The notes under the pieces are model-generated. The model was not told the DNA's origin. It searched no databases and saw only the letters and a program-made list of their open reading frames with translations. This document shows positions 9,914 through 18,195 of a stretch of DNA of 64,000 nucleotides, piece after piece. Location: the NCBI GenBank assembly GCA_016705005.1, contig JADIZB010000008.1:178220-242219 (forward strand), given 5' to 3'. The DNA is from Bacteroidales bacterium (GTDB lineage Bacteria > Bacteroidota > Bacteroidia > Bacteroidales > Lentimicrobiaceae). The position numbers were made by a program, and so were the translations under genes. The stretch's first letter is position 1, and every line of letters starts with the position of its first letter.

Positions 9914-10882
9914 ATGACATCATATAAATCAGACGTTGAAGCCATTGACGCTTTTGTAGGCAAATACAGAATTCTTACAGACGAAATAGGTAAAGTTATA
10001 GTCGGGCAGGACGATGTTATTAAGTCTGTCCTGATCTGTATCTTCAGTAAAGGTCACGCATTACTGGTAGGCGTACCGGGCCTTGCCAAGACCTTGCTGG
10101 TCAATACCATATCGCGCTCACTGGGACTTACTTACAGCAGAATCCAGTTCACCCCCGACCTGATGCCTTCGGATATCCTGGGCACAGAGATCCTGGATGA
10201 GAACAGGCGTTTCAGGTTTATGAAAGGACCTGTTTTTGCAAACATCATTCTTGCCGATGAAATTAACCGTACACCACCCAAAACCCAGTCGGCCCTGCTC
10301 GAAGCCATGCAGGAGAAAGCCGTGACGGTAGCAGGTGAAAGTCATAAACTGGTTGAACCTTTTTTTGTGCTTGCCACCCAGAACCCGATCGAGCAGGAAG
10401 GAACCTATCCGCTCCCTGAAGCCCAGCTTGACAGGTTTATGTTCAATATATGGCTCGATTATCCAACCTTTGAGCAGGAAATTGATGTAGTAAAGAATAC
10501 CACCACCGAGAAACAGGCAGAACCTCAGGTTGTTCTGTCAGGTGAGGAAATCATCTATTTCCAGAACCTGGTAAGGCGGATTCCGGTTGCCGACAATGTA
10601 TATCAGTATGCCGTAAAAGTTGCATCACGCACACGACCGGGAACAGCCATGGCACATGAATGGGCAGATAAGTACCTTACCTGGGGGGCAGGCCCGCGGG
10701 CTTCCCAGTATCTGATCATAGGAGCCAAATGCCATGCAGCCATGAATGGCAAATACTCGCCCGACATCGAAGACGTTCAGTCCGTGGCAACTAGCATTCT
10801 CAGACACAGAATTGTAAGGAATTACAAAGCTGAGGCAGAGGGTATTACCGTCAAAAAGATTGTTGAAGAGATTCTGAAATAG
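9914..10882 (+). CDS. MoxR-family AAA+ ATPase
   Basis: 322 residues, typical for the family. Walker A is GVPGLAKT (about residues 53-60), Walker B is NIILADEINR, followed by TPPKTQSALLEAMQE and the sensor region LATQNPIEQEGTYPLPEAQLDRF. MoxR ATPases act as cytosolic chaperones, usually with von Willebrand-type partner proteins. Here no DUF58 or VWA gene follows; the next gene is an efflux adaptor 219 bp away. It lies 19 bp after the surA-like gene and so may be expressed with it, a neighbour arrangement suggesting an envelope-stress role. That role is inference. Confidence 0.95.
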   Translation: MTSYKSDVEAIDAFVGKYRILTDEIGKVIVGQDDVIKSVLICIFSKGHALLVGVPGLAKTLLVNTISRSLGLTYSRIQFTPDLMPSDILGTEILDENRRFRFMKGPVFANIILADEINRTPPKTQSALLEAMQEKAVTVAGESHKLVEPFFVLATQNPIEQEGTYPLPEAQLDRFMFNIWLDYPTFEQEIDVVKNTTTEKQAEPQVVLSGEEIIYFQNLVRRIPVADNVYQYAVKVASRTRPGTAMAHEWADKYLTWGAGPRASQYLIIGAKCHAAMNGKYSPDIEDVQSVATSILRHRIVRNYKAEAEGITVKKIVEEILK

Positions 10883-11033
10883 ATTCAGAATTCCGTTCAA
10901 TTTATCTGGCGGATTCAAGGATTTTTAATTCTGAAAGACTTTGATACCAGCCCACAGCGGGTTGTGTATGGTTGCAGCCGGATTACAATGCCTGTTTCAG
11001 TACGATTTCGGTAACAATCATCCAATATTCCTT

Positions 11034-11041
11034 TAATTTTG
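11034..11041 (+). promoter_or_regulatory. Possible -7 box for the efflux operon
   Basis: TAATTTTG fits TAnnTTTG and lies 60 bp before the adaptor start, in the 219-bp spacer after the MoxR gene. No TTG is seen at the expected -33 spacing, so the call is weak. Confidence 0.3.
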
Positions 11042-11101
11042 TCGTTAATGGATAAATATTTTGTACTTCCGGATGTTGATTTTTATATAAAGTAATCAGG
11101 T

Positions 11102-12352
11102 ATGGCTTTCCCCCGATTTAACCGCAAATTCTGGTTCATTCTTCCCGCAGCTGTGATCGCTGTTGCAGCAAGCTGGTACTACTTCTCAGGAAGCACAAAG
11201 GGTGGACCGGGTTTAACTGCAAAAGTCGAATTTGGCGACTTTAATATCAATGTAACTACCACAGGTGAACTTGAGGCTAAAAATTCCGAGAACATTGTCG
11301 GACCAGCTGCACTTCGCGAAGTCAGAATCTGGCAGGTTCAGATCAGCGACATCATACCCGAAGGAACAATTGTTGATTCAGGTCAGTATGTGGCAACGCT
11401 CGATCGCACAGAAATCACCAACCGGATGAAGGATCTGGAAAGTGAGCTTGAAAAACTTGAATCCCAATACATAAAGACACGGCTCGATACATCTATGGAC
11501 CTCAGGGCGGCCAGGGAAGAGCTGATCAATATGAAGTACGCGCTTGAAGAGAAACAGATTACCGTGGATCAGTCAATTTATGAGCCACCCGCAACACAGC
11601 GTCAGGCAAAAATTGACCTTGAAAAAGCCCAGCGTGCCTTTCAGCAGGCCCAGAAGAACTACAAACTACGCCTTGATAAAGCCAGCGCCAATATGCAGGA
11701 GGTCTCCGCTTCGTTTACCCAGGCCCAACGGCGCCTGGAACAGATCAGGGAAGTATTGCAGGGGTTTACTGTAAATGCGCCCAAAGCCGGGATGGTTATT
11801 TATAAACGCAACTGGGATGGTTCCAAGATGGGCATCGGGGCAACCATGAGCACCTGGGAAAACATTGTCGCCACCCTGCCCAACCTGACCTCTATGATTT
11901 CGAAAACCTATGTGAACGAGATCGACATCAGCAAACTCAAGGCAGGCCAGAAGGCTGAAATCAGTGTCGACGCCTTCCCTGAACGAAAATATACAGGCGA
12001 GGTAACCGAAGTGGCCAACATAGGCGAGCAGATGCGGAATTCAAATGCCAAGGTTTTTGAAGTCAAGATAAAAGTCAATGAATTTGATTCCATTCTGAGG
12101 CCGGCGATGACCACTAAAAATGTAATCAATACTTCGGTTATCCCCAAAGTTATGTTCCTGCCCATCGAGAGTGTACACACCTCCGACAGCATAAGTTTTG
12201 TTTATATGGTTGGTGAAGCCGTTCGCAAACAGGTAAAAACCGGTCAGACCAACGAAAATCAGATTATCATAACAGCCGGACTGAAAAAGGATGATGAGGT
12301 TTATCTTTCACCTCCCGAGAATTCAGCCAAATGGCGGTTGGAAAAACTTTAA
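11102..12352 (+). CDS. HlyD/MacA-type periplasmic adaptor of an efflux system
   Basis: 416 residues with one N-terminal membrane anchor (FILPAAVIAVAASWYYFSG). It has a barrel-sandwich/lipoyl-like half (NINVTTTGELEAKNSENIVG), a long coiled coil at about 105-215, the returning half (FTVNAPKAGMVIY) and a beta-barrel domain (AEISVDAFPERKYTGEVTEV). Such adaptors link an inner-membrane pump to a TolC-type outer-membrane channel. It is followed by a MacB-like permease and a TolC-family gene, so the operon encodes a tripartite ABC-type exporter. The substrate cannot be told from sequence. Confidence 0.93.
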   Translation: MAFPRFNRKFWFILPAAVIAVAASWYYFSGSTKGGPGLTAKVEFGDFNINVTTTGELEAKNSENIVGPAALREVRIWQVQISDIIPEGTIVDSGQYVATLDRTEITNRMKDLESELEKLESQYIKTRLDTSMDLRAAREELINMKYALEEKQITVDQSIYEPPATQRQAKIDLEKAQRAFQQAQKNYKLRLDKASANMQEVSASFTQAQRRLEQIREVLQGFTVNAPKAGMVIYKRNWDGSKMGIGATMSTWENIVATLPNLTSMISKTYVNEIDISKLKAGQKAEISVDAFPERKYTGEVTEVANIGEQMRNSNAKVFEVKIKVNEFDSILRPAMTTKNVINTSVIPKVMFLPIESVHTSDSISFVYMVGEAVRKQVKTGQTNENQIIITAGLKKDDEVYLSPPENSAKWRLEKL

Positions 12353-12362
12353 ACCCATCACG

Positions 12363-13721
12363 TTGGAAAGGAAGCTTTACATACTGACCATTGCGCTCGA
12401 AGCGGTAATTGCCAACAAGTTCAGGTCGATGCTGACGGCCCTGGGCATCATTTTCGGTGTGGCAGCGGTGATTGCGATGCTGGCCATCGGCAATGGAGCG
12501 CAGCAGGAGATCCTCGATCAGATGAAACTCGTTGGGGTGAACAACATCATCATCATGCCCCGGAGTCAATCCAAAATGGAAGAAGAGGCCAAGAAGGATG
12601 ATAAAGGCAAACAGGCATCCGAGAAATTCTCCCCGGGTTTGTCGTTAAAGGATGCTGAAAGTATTAAAACCATGATTCCATCGGTGGCAAAGGTGTCGCC
12701 CGAGGTAGTGTATGAATCTCCGATTCTGGCCGAAGGGGTGAGCGTTTACGGCAAGGTAAGTGGTGTAACCCCCGATTTCTTCGATGTGTTCAACCTTACC
12801 CTTGAACGTGGTGAGATGTTTAATGAGGAGCAACTGAAATACGGAAAAGCAGTTTGTATCCTTGGCTCAGGGTTAAAGGCAAAACTTTTTCCCAACATTG
12901 ATCCCATTGGTCAGTTTGTTAAATGCGGCAATGTGTGGCTGAAGGTCACCGGAATTCTGGATAACCGTTCTGTGTCGGCCAACCTGACCGAAAATCTGGG
13001 TATCAGCGACTACAACAACCAGGTTTATGCACCGATACAGACCATCCTGCTCCGTTACCGTGACCGTTCGGTCGTAACCACGGCAATGATCCGGGGAGGA
13101 AGCAGCACCGTGGTTTTCGATGGTGGCATGATGTCGTCTTTTTCCGAAGGCGAAGCCAGCGAGGATGGCAACAATCAGATCGATAAAATTGTGGTCCAGG
13201 TTAAGGAAACGGAATTTATCAACCAGACTTCGGAAGTGATCACCCGGATGCTGAAACGCCGTCATGCAGGTGTGGATGACTTCGAAATCAAAGTGCCTGA
13301 GCTTTTGTTGAAGCAGGAACAGAGGACCAAGGATATTTTCAACATTGTGCTGGGAGCCATAGCCTCCATCTCGCTGATTGTAGGTGGCATCGGTATTATG
13401 AACATCATGCTTGCTTCGGTGATGGAAAGGACCAAAGAGATCGGGATCCGCATGGCCACTGGTGCCACCCGCCGCGATGTGATATTCCAATTCCTGAGCG
13501 AAGCCACCATGATCAGCCTGTCGGGTGGAATCATAGGAATTTTTCTAGGCCTCACCCTCGCCAAGGTAATCATGGAAATTACCGGTATTCTTACCATCGT
13601 TTCCATCAGTTCCATTGTTATATCGTTTGGTGTTTCAGCCTCGGTAGGCATTCTGTTTGGCTACATGCCCGCGAAAAAGGCGGCTATGCAGGATCCGGTG
13701 GCTTCCCTCCGCTATGAATAG
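12363..13721 (+). CDS. MacB/FtsX-type ABC transporter permease (no fused ATPase)
   Basis: The reading frame is open from an ATG at 12291, but that part overlaps and reads out of frame through the adaptor gene. I therefore place the start at the in-frame TTG at 12363, ten bases after the adaptor stop, giving 452 residues (LERKLYILTIALEAVIANKF). One membrane segment (LTALGIIFGVAAVIAMLAIG) is followed by a MacB-like periplasmic domain (about 60-300). Three C-terminal membrane segments follow with the FtsX signature (GGIGIMNIMLASVMERTKEIGIR, read across residues about 360-382). The fused nucleotide-binding domain of E. coli MacB is absent, and no separate ATPase is encoded in this window. Confidence 0.9.
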   Translation: MERKLYILTIALEAVIANKFRSMLTALGIIFGVAAVIAMLAIGNGAQQEILDQMKLVGVNNIIIMPRSQSKMEEEAKKDDKGKQASEKFSPGLSLKDAESIKTMIPSVAKVSPEVVYESPILAEGVSVYGKVSGVTPDFFDVFNLTLERGEMFNEEQLKYGKAVCILGSGLKAKLFPNIDPIGQFVKCGNVWLKVTGILDNRSVSANLTENLGISDYNNQVYAPIQTILLRYRDRSVVTTAMIRGGSSTVVFDGGMMSSFSEGEASEDGNNQIDKIVVQVKETEFINQTSEVITRMLKRRHAGVDDFEIKVPELLLKQEQRTKDIFNIVLGAIASISLIVGGIGIMNIMLASVMERTKEIGIRMATGATRRDVIFQFLSEATMISLSGGIIGIFLGLTLAKVIMEITGILTIVSISSIVISFGVSASVGILFGYMPAKKAAMQDPVASLRYE

Positions 13722-13748
13722 ACAAATACTTACAGCAAATCCTTAATA

Positions 13749-15239
13749 ATGAACAGGATAATCAGAATATTAACTTGTGTACTGCTGTTTTCAGGACTTA
13801 GCTCCGGGGTTTCAGCCCAGGACAACACCCGGGTTTTTACCCTTCCGGAGGTGATTGAAATAGCAAAACGGCAATCACCCGACGCCCTGGCAGCCATGCA
13901 CCGTTTCAGGAGCAGCTACTGGGAATACCGGAACTATAAAGCCGGCCTGATGCCGATGCTTACCCTTGATGCAACATTGCCAAGCCTGAGCAGGAGTATC
14001 GAAAAAATAACCACAACCGAAGGCGATTTTTTTATCGAGAGAAACCTGGCCAACTATTCTGCCGGCCTTGCCCTGACTAAAAATATCGGGCTTACCGGGG
14101 GGCAGGTTTTCCTGAATTCCAGCCTGCAGCGGATTGACCTTTTCAGTGATACGACGGTTACATCTTACCTTTCATCACCATTGAATATCGGAATCCGTCA
14201 GCCCATCTTCAACTACAACGCCTATAAATGGTTGCGCAAGACAGAACCCATGCGATACACTGAAGCTGAACGACGCTACCTTGAAGATGTGGAAAAAGTA
14301 ACCATCTCGGCCACGAACCTGTTTTTCAGTCTGCTGGATGCACAGATCAGGCTGAAGATACAGCAGATTAACCTGGCCAACAACGACACCCTGTACCAGA
14401 TTGCGCGGGGCCGGTATAACATCGGAACCATTGCCGAGAATGAGCTGCTGCAGATCGAGCTTAGCCTGCTCAATTCCAGATCAGCCGTTGAAGCGGCCAA
14501 CCTGGAGGTAGAGATGAAAACGTTTGATCTTCGCTCTTTCCTGAGGTTGCCGGATAAGGATGACATTGTCCTGGTTGCCCCGGTGGCACCGCCTTCGCCG
14601 GCCATGGATGCACAGCTCGCGGTGAGTGAAGCAAGGGAAAACCGGGCCGATGCGCTGGCTTTCAACCGGCGGTTGATTGAAGCAGAAAGCGCAGTGAACA
14701 GGGCGAAAGCTGAAAACAGGTTTAACGCGAATCTCTTTGCCGTTTATGGACTTACGCAGACCACAGATAATTTTCAGGATGCCTATCGCAATCCTCAGGA
14801 CCAGCAGCGGCTCGAACTCGGCATCCAGATTCCCATCCTCGACTGGGGCTATGCCCGGGGTAAGATCAAACTGGCCGAGTCGGACCGCGAACTGCAGAAG
14901 ACAGCGGTGCAACAGGAAATGATCGACTTCGACCAGGAGGTTTTTCTGAAGGTGATGCAGTTTAACATGCAGCGCAACCAGCTGGTGATCGCGGCAAAGA
15001 GCGATACTGTAGCCGACAAGCGTTACGAGGTGACCAAGCAGCGTTACCTGATCGGAAAAATCGGGATCACCGACCTCAACATCGCCCAGGCCGAGAAAGA
15101 CAATGCCCGACAGGGCTATATTGCTGCCCTGCACACTTACTGGCGGAGTTTCTACGAAATCAGGAAGCTCACCCTCTACGATTTTATAGCAGGCAAGCGA
15201 ATGAGCTTTAGTTTTGATGATATCCCGGATGTGGAGTAG
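13749..15239 (+). CDS. TolC-family outer-membrane efflux channel
   Basis: 496 residues with a signal peptide (LLFSGLSSGVSAQ). Two homologous halves of long amphipathic helices follow, with TolC-type features: FTLPEVIEIAKRQSP near the start, NLFFSLLDAQIRLKIQQINL, and the second repeat QRLELGIQIPILDWG. It is the third gene of the adaptor-permease-channel operon, 27 bp after the permease, and would form the outer-membrane exit duct. A weak GGTTC/GAACC hairpin lies just after the stop but has no T-run. The accessory island begins immediately downstream. Confidence 0.93.
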   Translation: MNRIIRILTCVLLFSGLSSGVSAQDNTRVFTLPEVIEIAKRQSPDALAAMHRFRSSYWEYRNYKAGLMPMLTLDATLPSLSRSIEKITTTEGDFFIERNLANYSAGLALTKNIGLTGGQVFLNSSLQRIDLFSDTTVTSYLSSPLNIGIRQPIFNYNAYKWLRKTEPMRYTEAERRYLEDVEKVTISATNLFFSLLDAQIRLKIQQINLANNDTLYQIARGRYNIGTIAENELLQIELSLLNSRSAVEAANLEVEMKTFDLRSFLRLPDKDDIVLVAPVAPPSPAMDAQLAVSEARENRADALAFNRRLIEAESAVNRAKAENRFNANLFAVYGLTQTTDNFQDAYRNPQDQQRLELGIQIPILDWGYARGKIKLAESDRELQKTAVQQEMIDFDQEVFLKVMQFNMQRNQLVIAAKSDTVADKRYEVTKQRYLIGKIGITDLNIAQAEKDNARQGYIAALHTYWRSFYEIRKLTLYDFIAGKRMSFSFDDIPDVE

Positions 15240-15333
15240 AAGATAGTTATACCAACGGTTCACAGGAACCATTGCGTTTTCGCACACCGCACAATAGGTA
15301 TTTTGTCAAAAGGGACGATTTACCAGCCTGAGA

Positions 15334-15400
15334 CCAGACAACTTGAAAGCCTTAAGCCTGAGTTAGCGCGCATCTCCTTATGCGTGCCTCCGGAATTTTA
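15334..15400 (-). repeat. Short derivative of the island repeat, 3' of the SUMF1-like gene
   Basis: Read on the minus strand, this stretch carries the same ordered blocks as the full element at 20023-20385: AAAATTC, then GGCACGC, then a block matching it exactly over 17 bases (plus-strand AGTTAGCGCGCATCTCC, 15361-15377 and 20106-20122), then a CAAGTTGT block. The spacing is much shorter, as if internally deleted. It overlaps the end of the gene it follows, as the other copies do. Confidence 0.55.
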
Positions 15401-16363
15401 TTTGTTTTTTGCTATTCTGAATCCAAACCCGTCGTTTCGTGTTCCCCGCGGTGATTGGTATCTAACTTCCGGCATGTGAATTCCATATTCCAACGGCTTA
15501 CCGTCAGCACTTTGTGTTTCGTAAAACCAACTCACACCTTTTGAGATTTTGTATACGCCATCTGATGGTCCTTGTGGATTTTTCTTACTTACCAAACTAT
15601 CCTTTTCAGGGTTATACCAATCAAAAACCCATTCACTTACATTTCCGGTCATATCATAAATTCCTAATTCATTGGGTTTCAAAAGGCCTACTTTATGAAA
15701 TATGCTGTCAGAATTTTCTGCTACCCAACCTATCTCAAGCTGGTTATTACTTCCGCTGTATTTATACCCTTTGGTTTTCTTTCCGCCTTTAGCGGCATAT
15801 TCCCACTCAGCTTCGGTTGGCAATCTGCCACCTGCCCATGCTGCAAAATCATTGGCTTCGTCCCAGGTTGCAAGCATCGGGTTTTCGTCTATCCATTTAT
15901 AAAATACTTTTTTCCCGTGAGCACTTTCAATGGGTGCATCAGGCATTTTTCTGCCTGTCTTTTCGCAGAATTCCCTGAACTGCTTTACCGTTATTTCATA
16001 TTTGCTTATGTAAAAGTCATCAAGTTCAATCAACCGGTTAGGACTTGTAAAGCCAGTTATCGTGTCTCCTTTAGGACTAATGATGATCTGGTTTTTGCCT
16101 TGCTCGAAAGTTCCGCCTTCCACAAAAACCCAATCGATCTTTTCCCGGTCTTGTTTACAGGAATTGAATACTAAAATTCCCGGAAGGATAATCAATGTCA
16201 GTATGAAAAATTCTGCCAAAGGTCTGCTGATTTTCGACAGGGTGGGCTTCGCACCACCATTGGTCATCCGGAGAACCGGACTTCCGTTAACTGCTGCACA
16301 ATCTGCGGCGCAGAAACCCTTGCCTGCTGCAGATGTGCTGTTTTTTATCCGGCATTCTTTCAT
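15398..16363 (-). CDS. Formylglycine-generating-enzyme (SUMF1)-like lipoprotein
   Basis: 321 residues. From about residue 70 the protein is a SUMF1/FGE-type C-type-lectin fold: WVFVEGGTFEQG, DDFYISKYEITVKQFREFC, GGRLPTEAEWEYAAKGG, GIYDMTGNVSEWVFDWY and a terminal GFGFRIAK. Relatives include sulfatase-modifying enzymes and the gliding-motility protein GldK; catalytic activity is not implied. A hydrophobic segment (FFILTLIILPGILVF) ending in NSC looks like a lipoprotein signal, but about 50 residues precede it. An alternative ATG at 16267 gives a normal signal. The longer start overlaps the upstream stop by ATGA, which supports coupling. It is the terminal gene of the minus-strand island. Confidence 0.8.
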   Translation of the reverse strand: MKECRIKNSTSAAGKGFCAADCAAVNGSPVLRMTNGGAKPTLSKISRPLAEFFILTLIILPGILVFNSCKQDREKIDWVFVEGGTFEQGKNQIIISPKGDTITGFTSPNRLIELDDFYISKYEITVKQFREFCEKTGRKMPDAPIESAHGKKVFYKWIDENPMLATWDEANDFAAWAGGRLPTEAEWEYAAKGGKKTKGYKYSGSNNQLEIGWVAENSDSIFHKVGLLKPNELGIYDMTGNVSEWVFDWYNPEKDSLVSKKNPQGPSDGVYKISKGVSWFYETQSADGKPLEYGIHMPEVRYQSPRGTRNDGFGFRIAKNK

Positions 16364-16917
16364 ATTCTGGTGATTAGTTTTAGTGTCCGCAAGTCGTAAA
16401 TATGAATTTCGTTCCTATCTGTCTTGTCGTATTTGTTGTTGTTGTTGGTGTCGTAATGACCGGTTACTACAATCGTTCCCGTTTGCCTGTTTACTGTCCA
16501 GGTCCGTGAGAAAAATCTGTTGTCTGTCAGATGAGCTTTATCTTTTCCGTCAGCAGAAAGTATCAGAATTTGCTTCGGGTCAGTCCAGTCAATGCCGCTT
16601 TTTCCATCAAGATCAACAGTCTGTGCCGAAACAATGATTTTGTTAATGCCTAAACTGTCAATTTTAACCTGTTCTATTTTTTCCATGTATCCGTCCACAG
16701 GAAAATCAATCTGGTTTGTCAGTCCGGTTTTCGTATTGATGAACAAAAGATAACGACTCTTGGTGTCAAGCATTTTACCTCTGTTCTCAATCGAAGCCAC
16801 TATATATTCTGTTCCTTTAACTTCGGTTAGTTTATTGAAATGAACATAATTGTACTTGTCTTGTCCGTAGGTGAACAGGGTTGGAATGGTCATCATGAAA
16901 ATTAAGAATTGCTTCAT
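16360..16917 (-). CDS. Small secreted protein with Asp/Asn-rich loop, function unknown
   Basis: 185 residues with a signal peptide (MKQFLIFMMTIPTLFTYGQ). The mature part is rich in beta-propeller-like strands (YIVASIENRGKML, KQILILSADGKDKAHL). Near the C-terminus it has DTNNNNKYDKTDRNE, which resembles a calcium-binding EF-hand or dockerin loop. Its stop overlaps the start of the SUMF1-like gene by four bases, so the two are probably translated together. I do not recognise the family. A 469-bp non-coding gap lies upstream. Confidence 0.7.
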   Translation of the reverse strand: MKQFLIFMMTIPTLFTYGQDKYNYVHFNKLTEVKGTEYIVASIENRGKMLDTKSRYLLFINTKTGLTNQIDFPVDGYMEKIEQVKIDSLGINKIIVSAQTVDLDGKSGIDWTDPKQILILSADGKDKAHLTDNRFFSRTWTVNRQTGTIVVTGHYDTNNNNKYDKTDRNEIHIYDLRTLKLITRI

Positions 16918-17386
16918 GGTCTGTAGGTTTAACGTGGGTGTCAGTTATTTTGTTACCGGATGTTTCATGCCTGCTATGGGGTGGCATGCCGTTAATCATG
17001 TTTTGCGAAATGATTCTTCAATCCGGTCTGAAACAGAGTAGAATTCAGCATATGTCTGGTTGTAAATACTTTTTCGGTTTCCGGATATTGTGTGATTGTT
17101 TTGTAATATGACAGATTGGAATTTACCAGATTGCTGCAAATTTTCTTATGAACAGACTATTTTAGAAAACTTAAATACTCTGGAAATATTGTATTTCTTA
17201 ATGTTTACCTGTAACGATCCGGGGCCGGTCGTGTCCTGGTTTGTTCGTTAGCCAGCATCTTCAGATCCAGGCCATGGATTTCCGGTTTCTTCCGGTTTCC
17301 CGTTAAAACAACCGGGATTCAACGGGTTTGCGGGTAGGTGCTGTTAGTGGTTCGGGCTTCTTTTAGTTTAGTGGGTGCTTTGTATT
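16918..17386. other. Non-coding gap in the accessory island, includes one repeat end
   Basis: 469 bp without a gene that I can support. Its right part (17330-17350) is the left end of the island repeat on the minus strand: CCACTAACAGCACCTACCCGC. This matches the end of the full element (CCACATAACAGCACCTAACCGC) with one gap and one mismatch over about 22 bases. It starts 37 bp after the stop of the lipoprotein gene. A GGCTAAC block near 17252 resembles an internal block of the element. The left part is AT-rich and I see nothing in it. Confidence 0.5.
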
Positions 17387-18175
17387 TCAATTATTTTCCG
17401 GGGATTTAAGTTTTTTAAATTCTTCTCTTTGAATTTCAACAGTATGGAATCCATTAGTAATTATAGCTTGGTTCAAACTATATTCTTGTGACAAGAACAA
17501 ATAGTATTGAGCATCTGAAATGCTTGGCGCCAAAATGCCTAAATAGTCATTTACCTTTGATTCATAATGATTATGCAGGTGGTATTTAAAAGTCCAGCCC
17601 ATCTTCAGATCATTTTTTACTGCTTCTAAAATAACATTTGGTTTAGGAGGCCAGGGTTGGTCGCTTGCAGCAAAATAAACCCTGACAAGTTTTAGAGAAT
17701 CGTGAAATAAAATAAACCCGTGAAATTCTGTAGGATGACTTAATAAAGGATACCTGCTAATTTGGTAATCTAATAATTGTGCCTCTAAATAGTTTATTGG
17801 TCTTATTATCCCCAGGATTTTGGAATGAATTAGTTGAGCATTAATGGAATCTCCATTTTTGGTATTCATTGGCTTGTAAGAAGTGTCTTGAAATGCTAAT
17901 TCAAGTATTTTGAGTCTAAAGGCGTCCTTGCCTAGTACATTACTCACTGAATCTTTATATAATTTTAGAGATGTTGGTTGAACAAAATTTGTATCCCATA
18001 AATAAGGATCATTCGTGAATTCCCAAAATTGAAAAATCTCTATCCCGTTTTTTTCAAGCATAACAGGTGGTAAGGTCTTCAGGATAATGTGTTGTTCTTT
18101 AATGCTGTGACAACTCATCATAAAAATGGAGAGCATTAAAAACAGTCCACACAAAAACCCAATTTTTATATTCAT
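17387..18175 (-). CDS. Lipoprotein of unknown function
   Basis: 262 residues. The signal ends in a lipobox (MLSIFMMSC, Cys about 22). No catalytic motif is recognised. The C-terminal third has a distinctive run (DYLGILAPSISDAQYYLFLSQE, then LNQAIITNGFHTVEI) that looks like a conserved family block of Bacteroidota proteins I cannot name. It lies 20 bp downstream of the S41 peptidase gene on the same strand and is probably co-transcribed with it. The region is visibly AT-richer than the flanking efflux and peroxiredoxin genes, and it is followed by an island-repeat end. Both points suggest acquisition. Confidence 0.65.
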   Translation of the reverse strand: MNIKIGFLCGLFLMLSIFMMSCHSIKEQHIILKTLPPVMLEKNGIEIFQFWEFTNDPYLWDTNFVQPTSLKLYKDSVSNVLGKDAFRLKILELAFQDTSYKPMNTKNGDSINAQLIHSKILGIIRPINYLEAQLLDYQISRYPLLSHPTEFHGFILFHDSLKLVRVYFAASDQPWPPKPNVILEAVKNDLKMGWTFKYHLHNHYESKVNDYLGILAPSISDAQYYLFLSQEYSLNQAIITNGFHTVEIQREEFKKLKSPENN

Positions 18176-18195
18176 CTCTTTTCAGTTATTTCATA

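Noticed and set aside
12291..12362. ATG 12291 as the permease start
   Set aside because: The 62-base overlap encodes an out-of-frame reading of the conserved adaptor end; family similarity begins near the TTG at 12363.
14481..15287. 268-codon minus-strand ORF opposite the tolC-family gene
   Set aside because: It is antisense to a clear TolC homologue over most of its length and has no recognisable domain or signal; it follows from the codon bias of the real gene.
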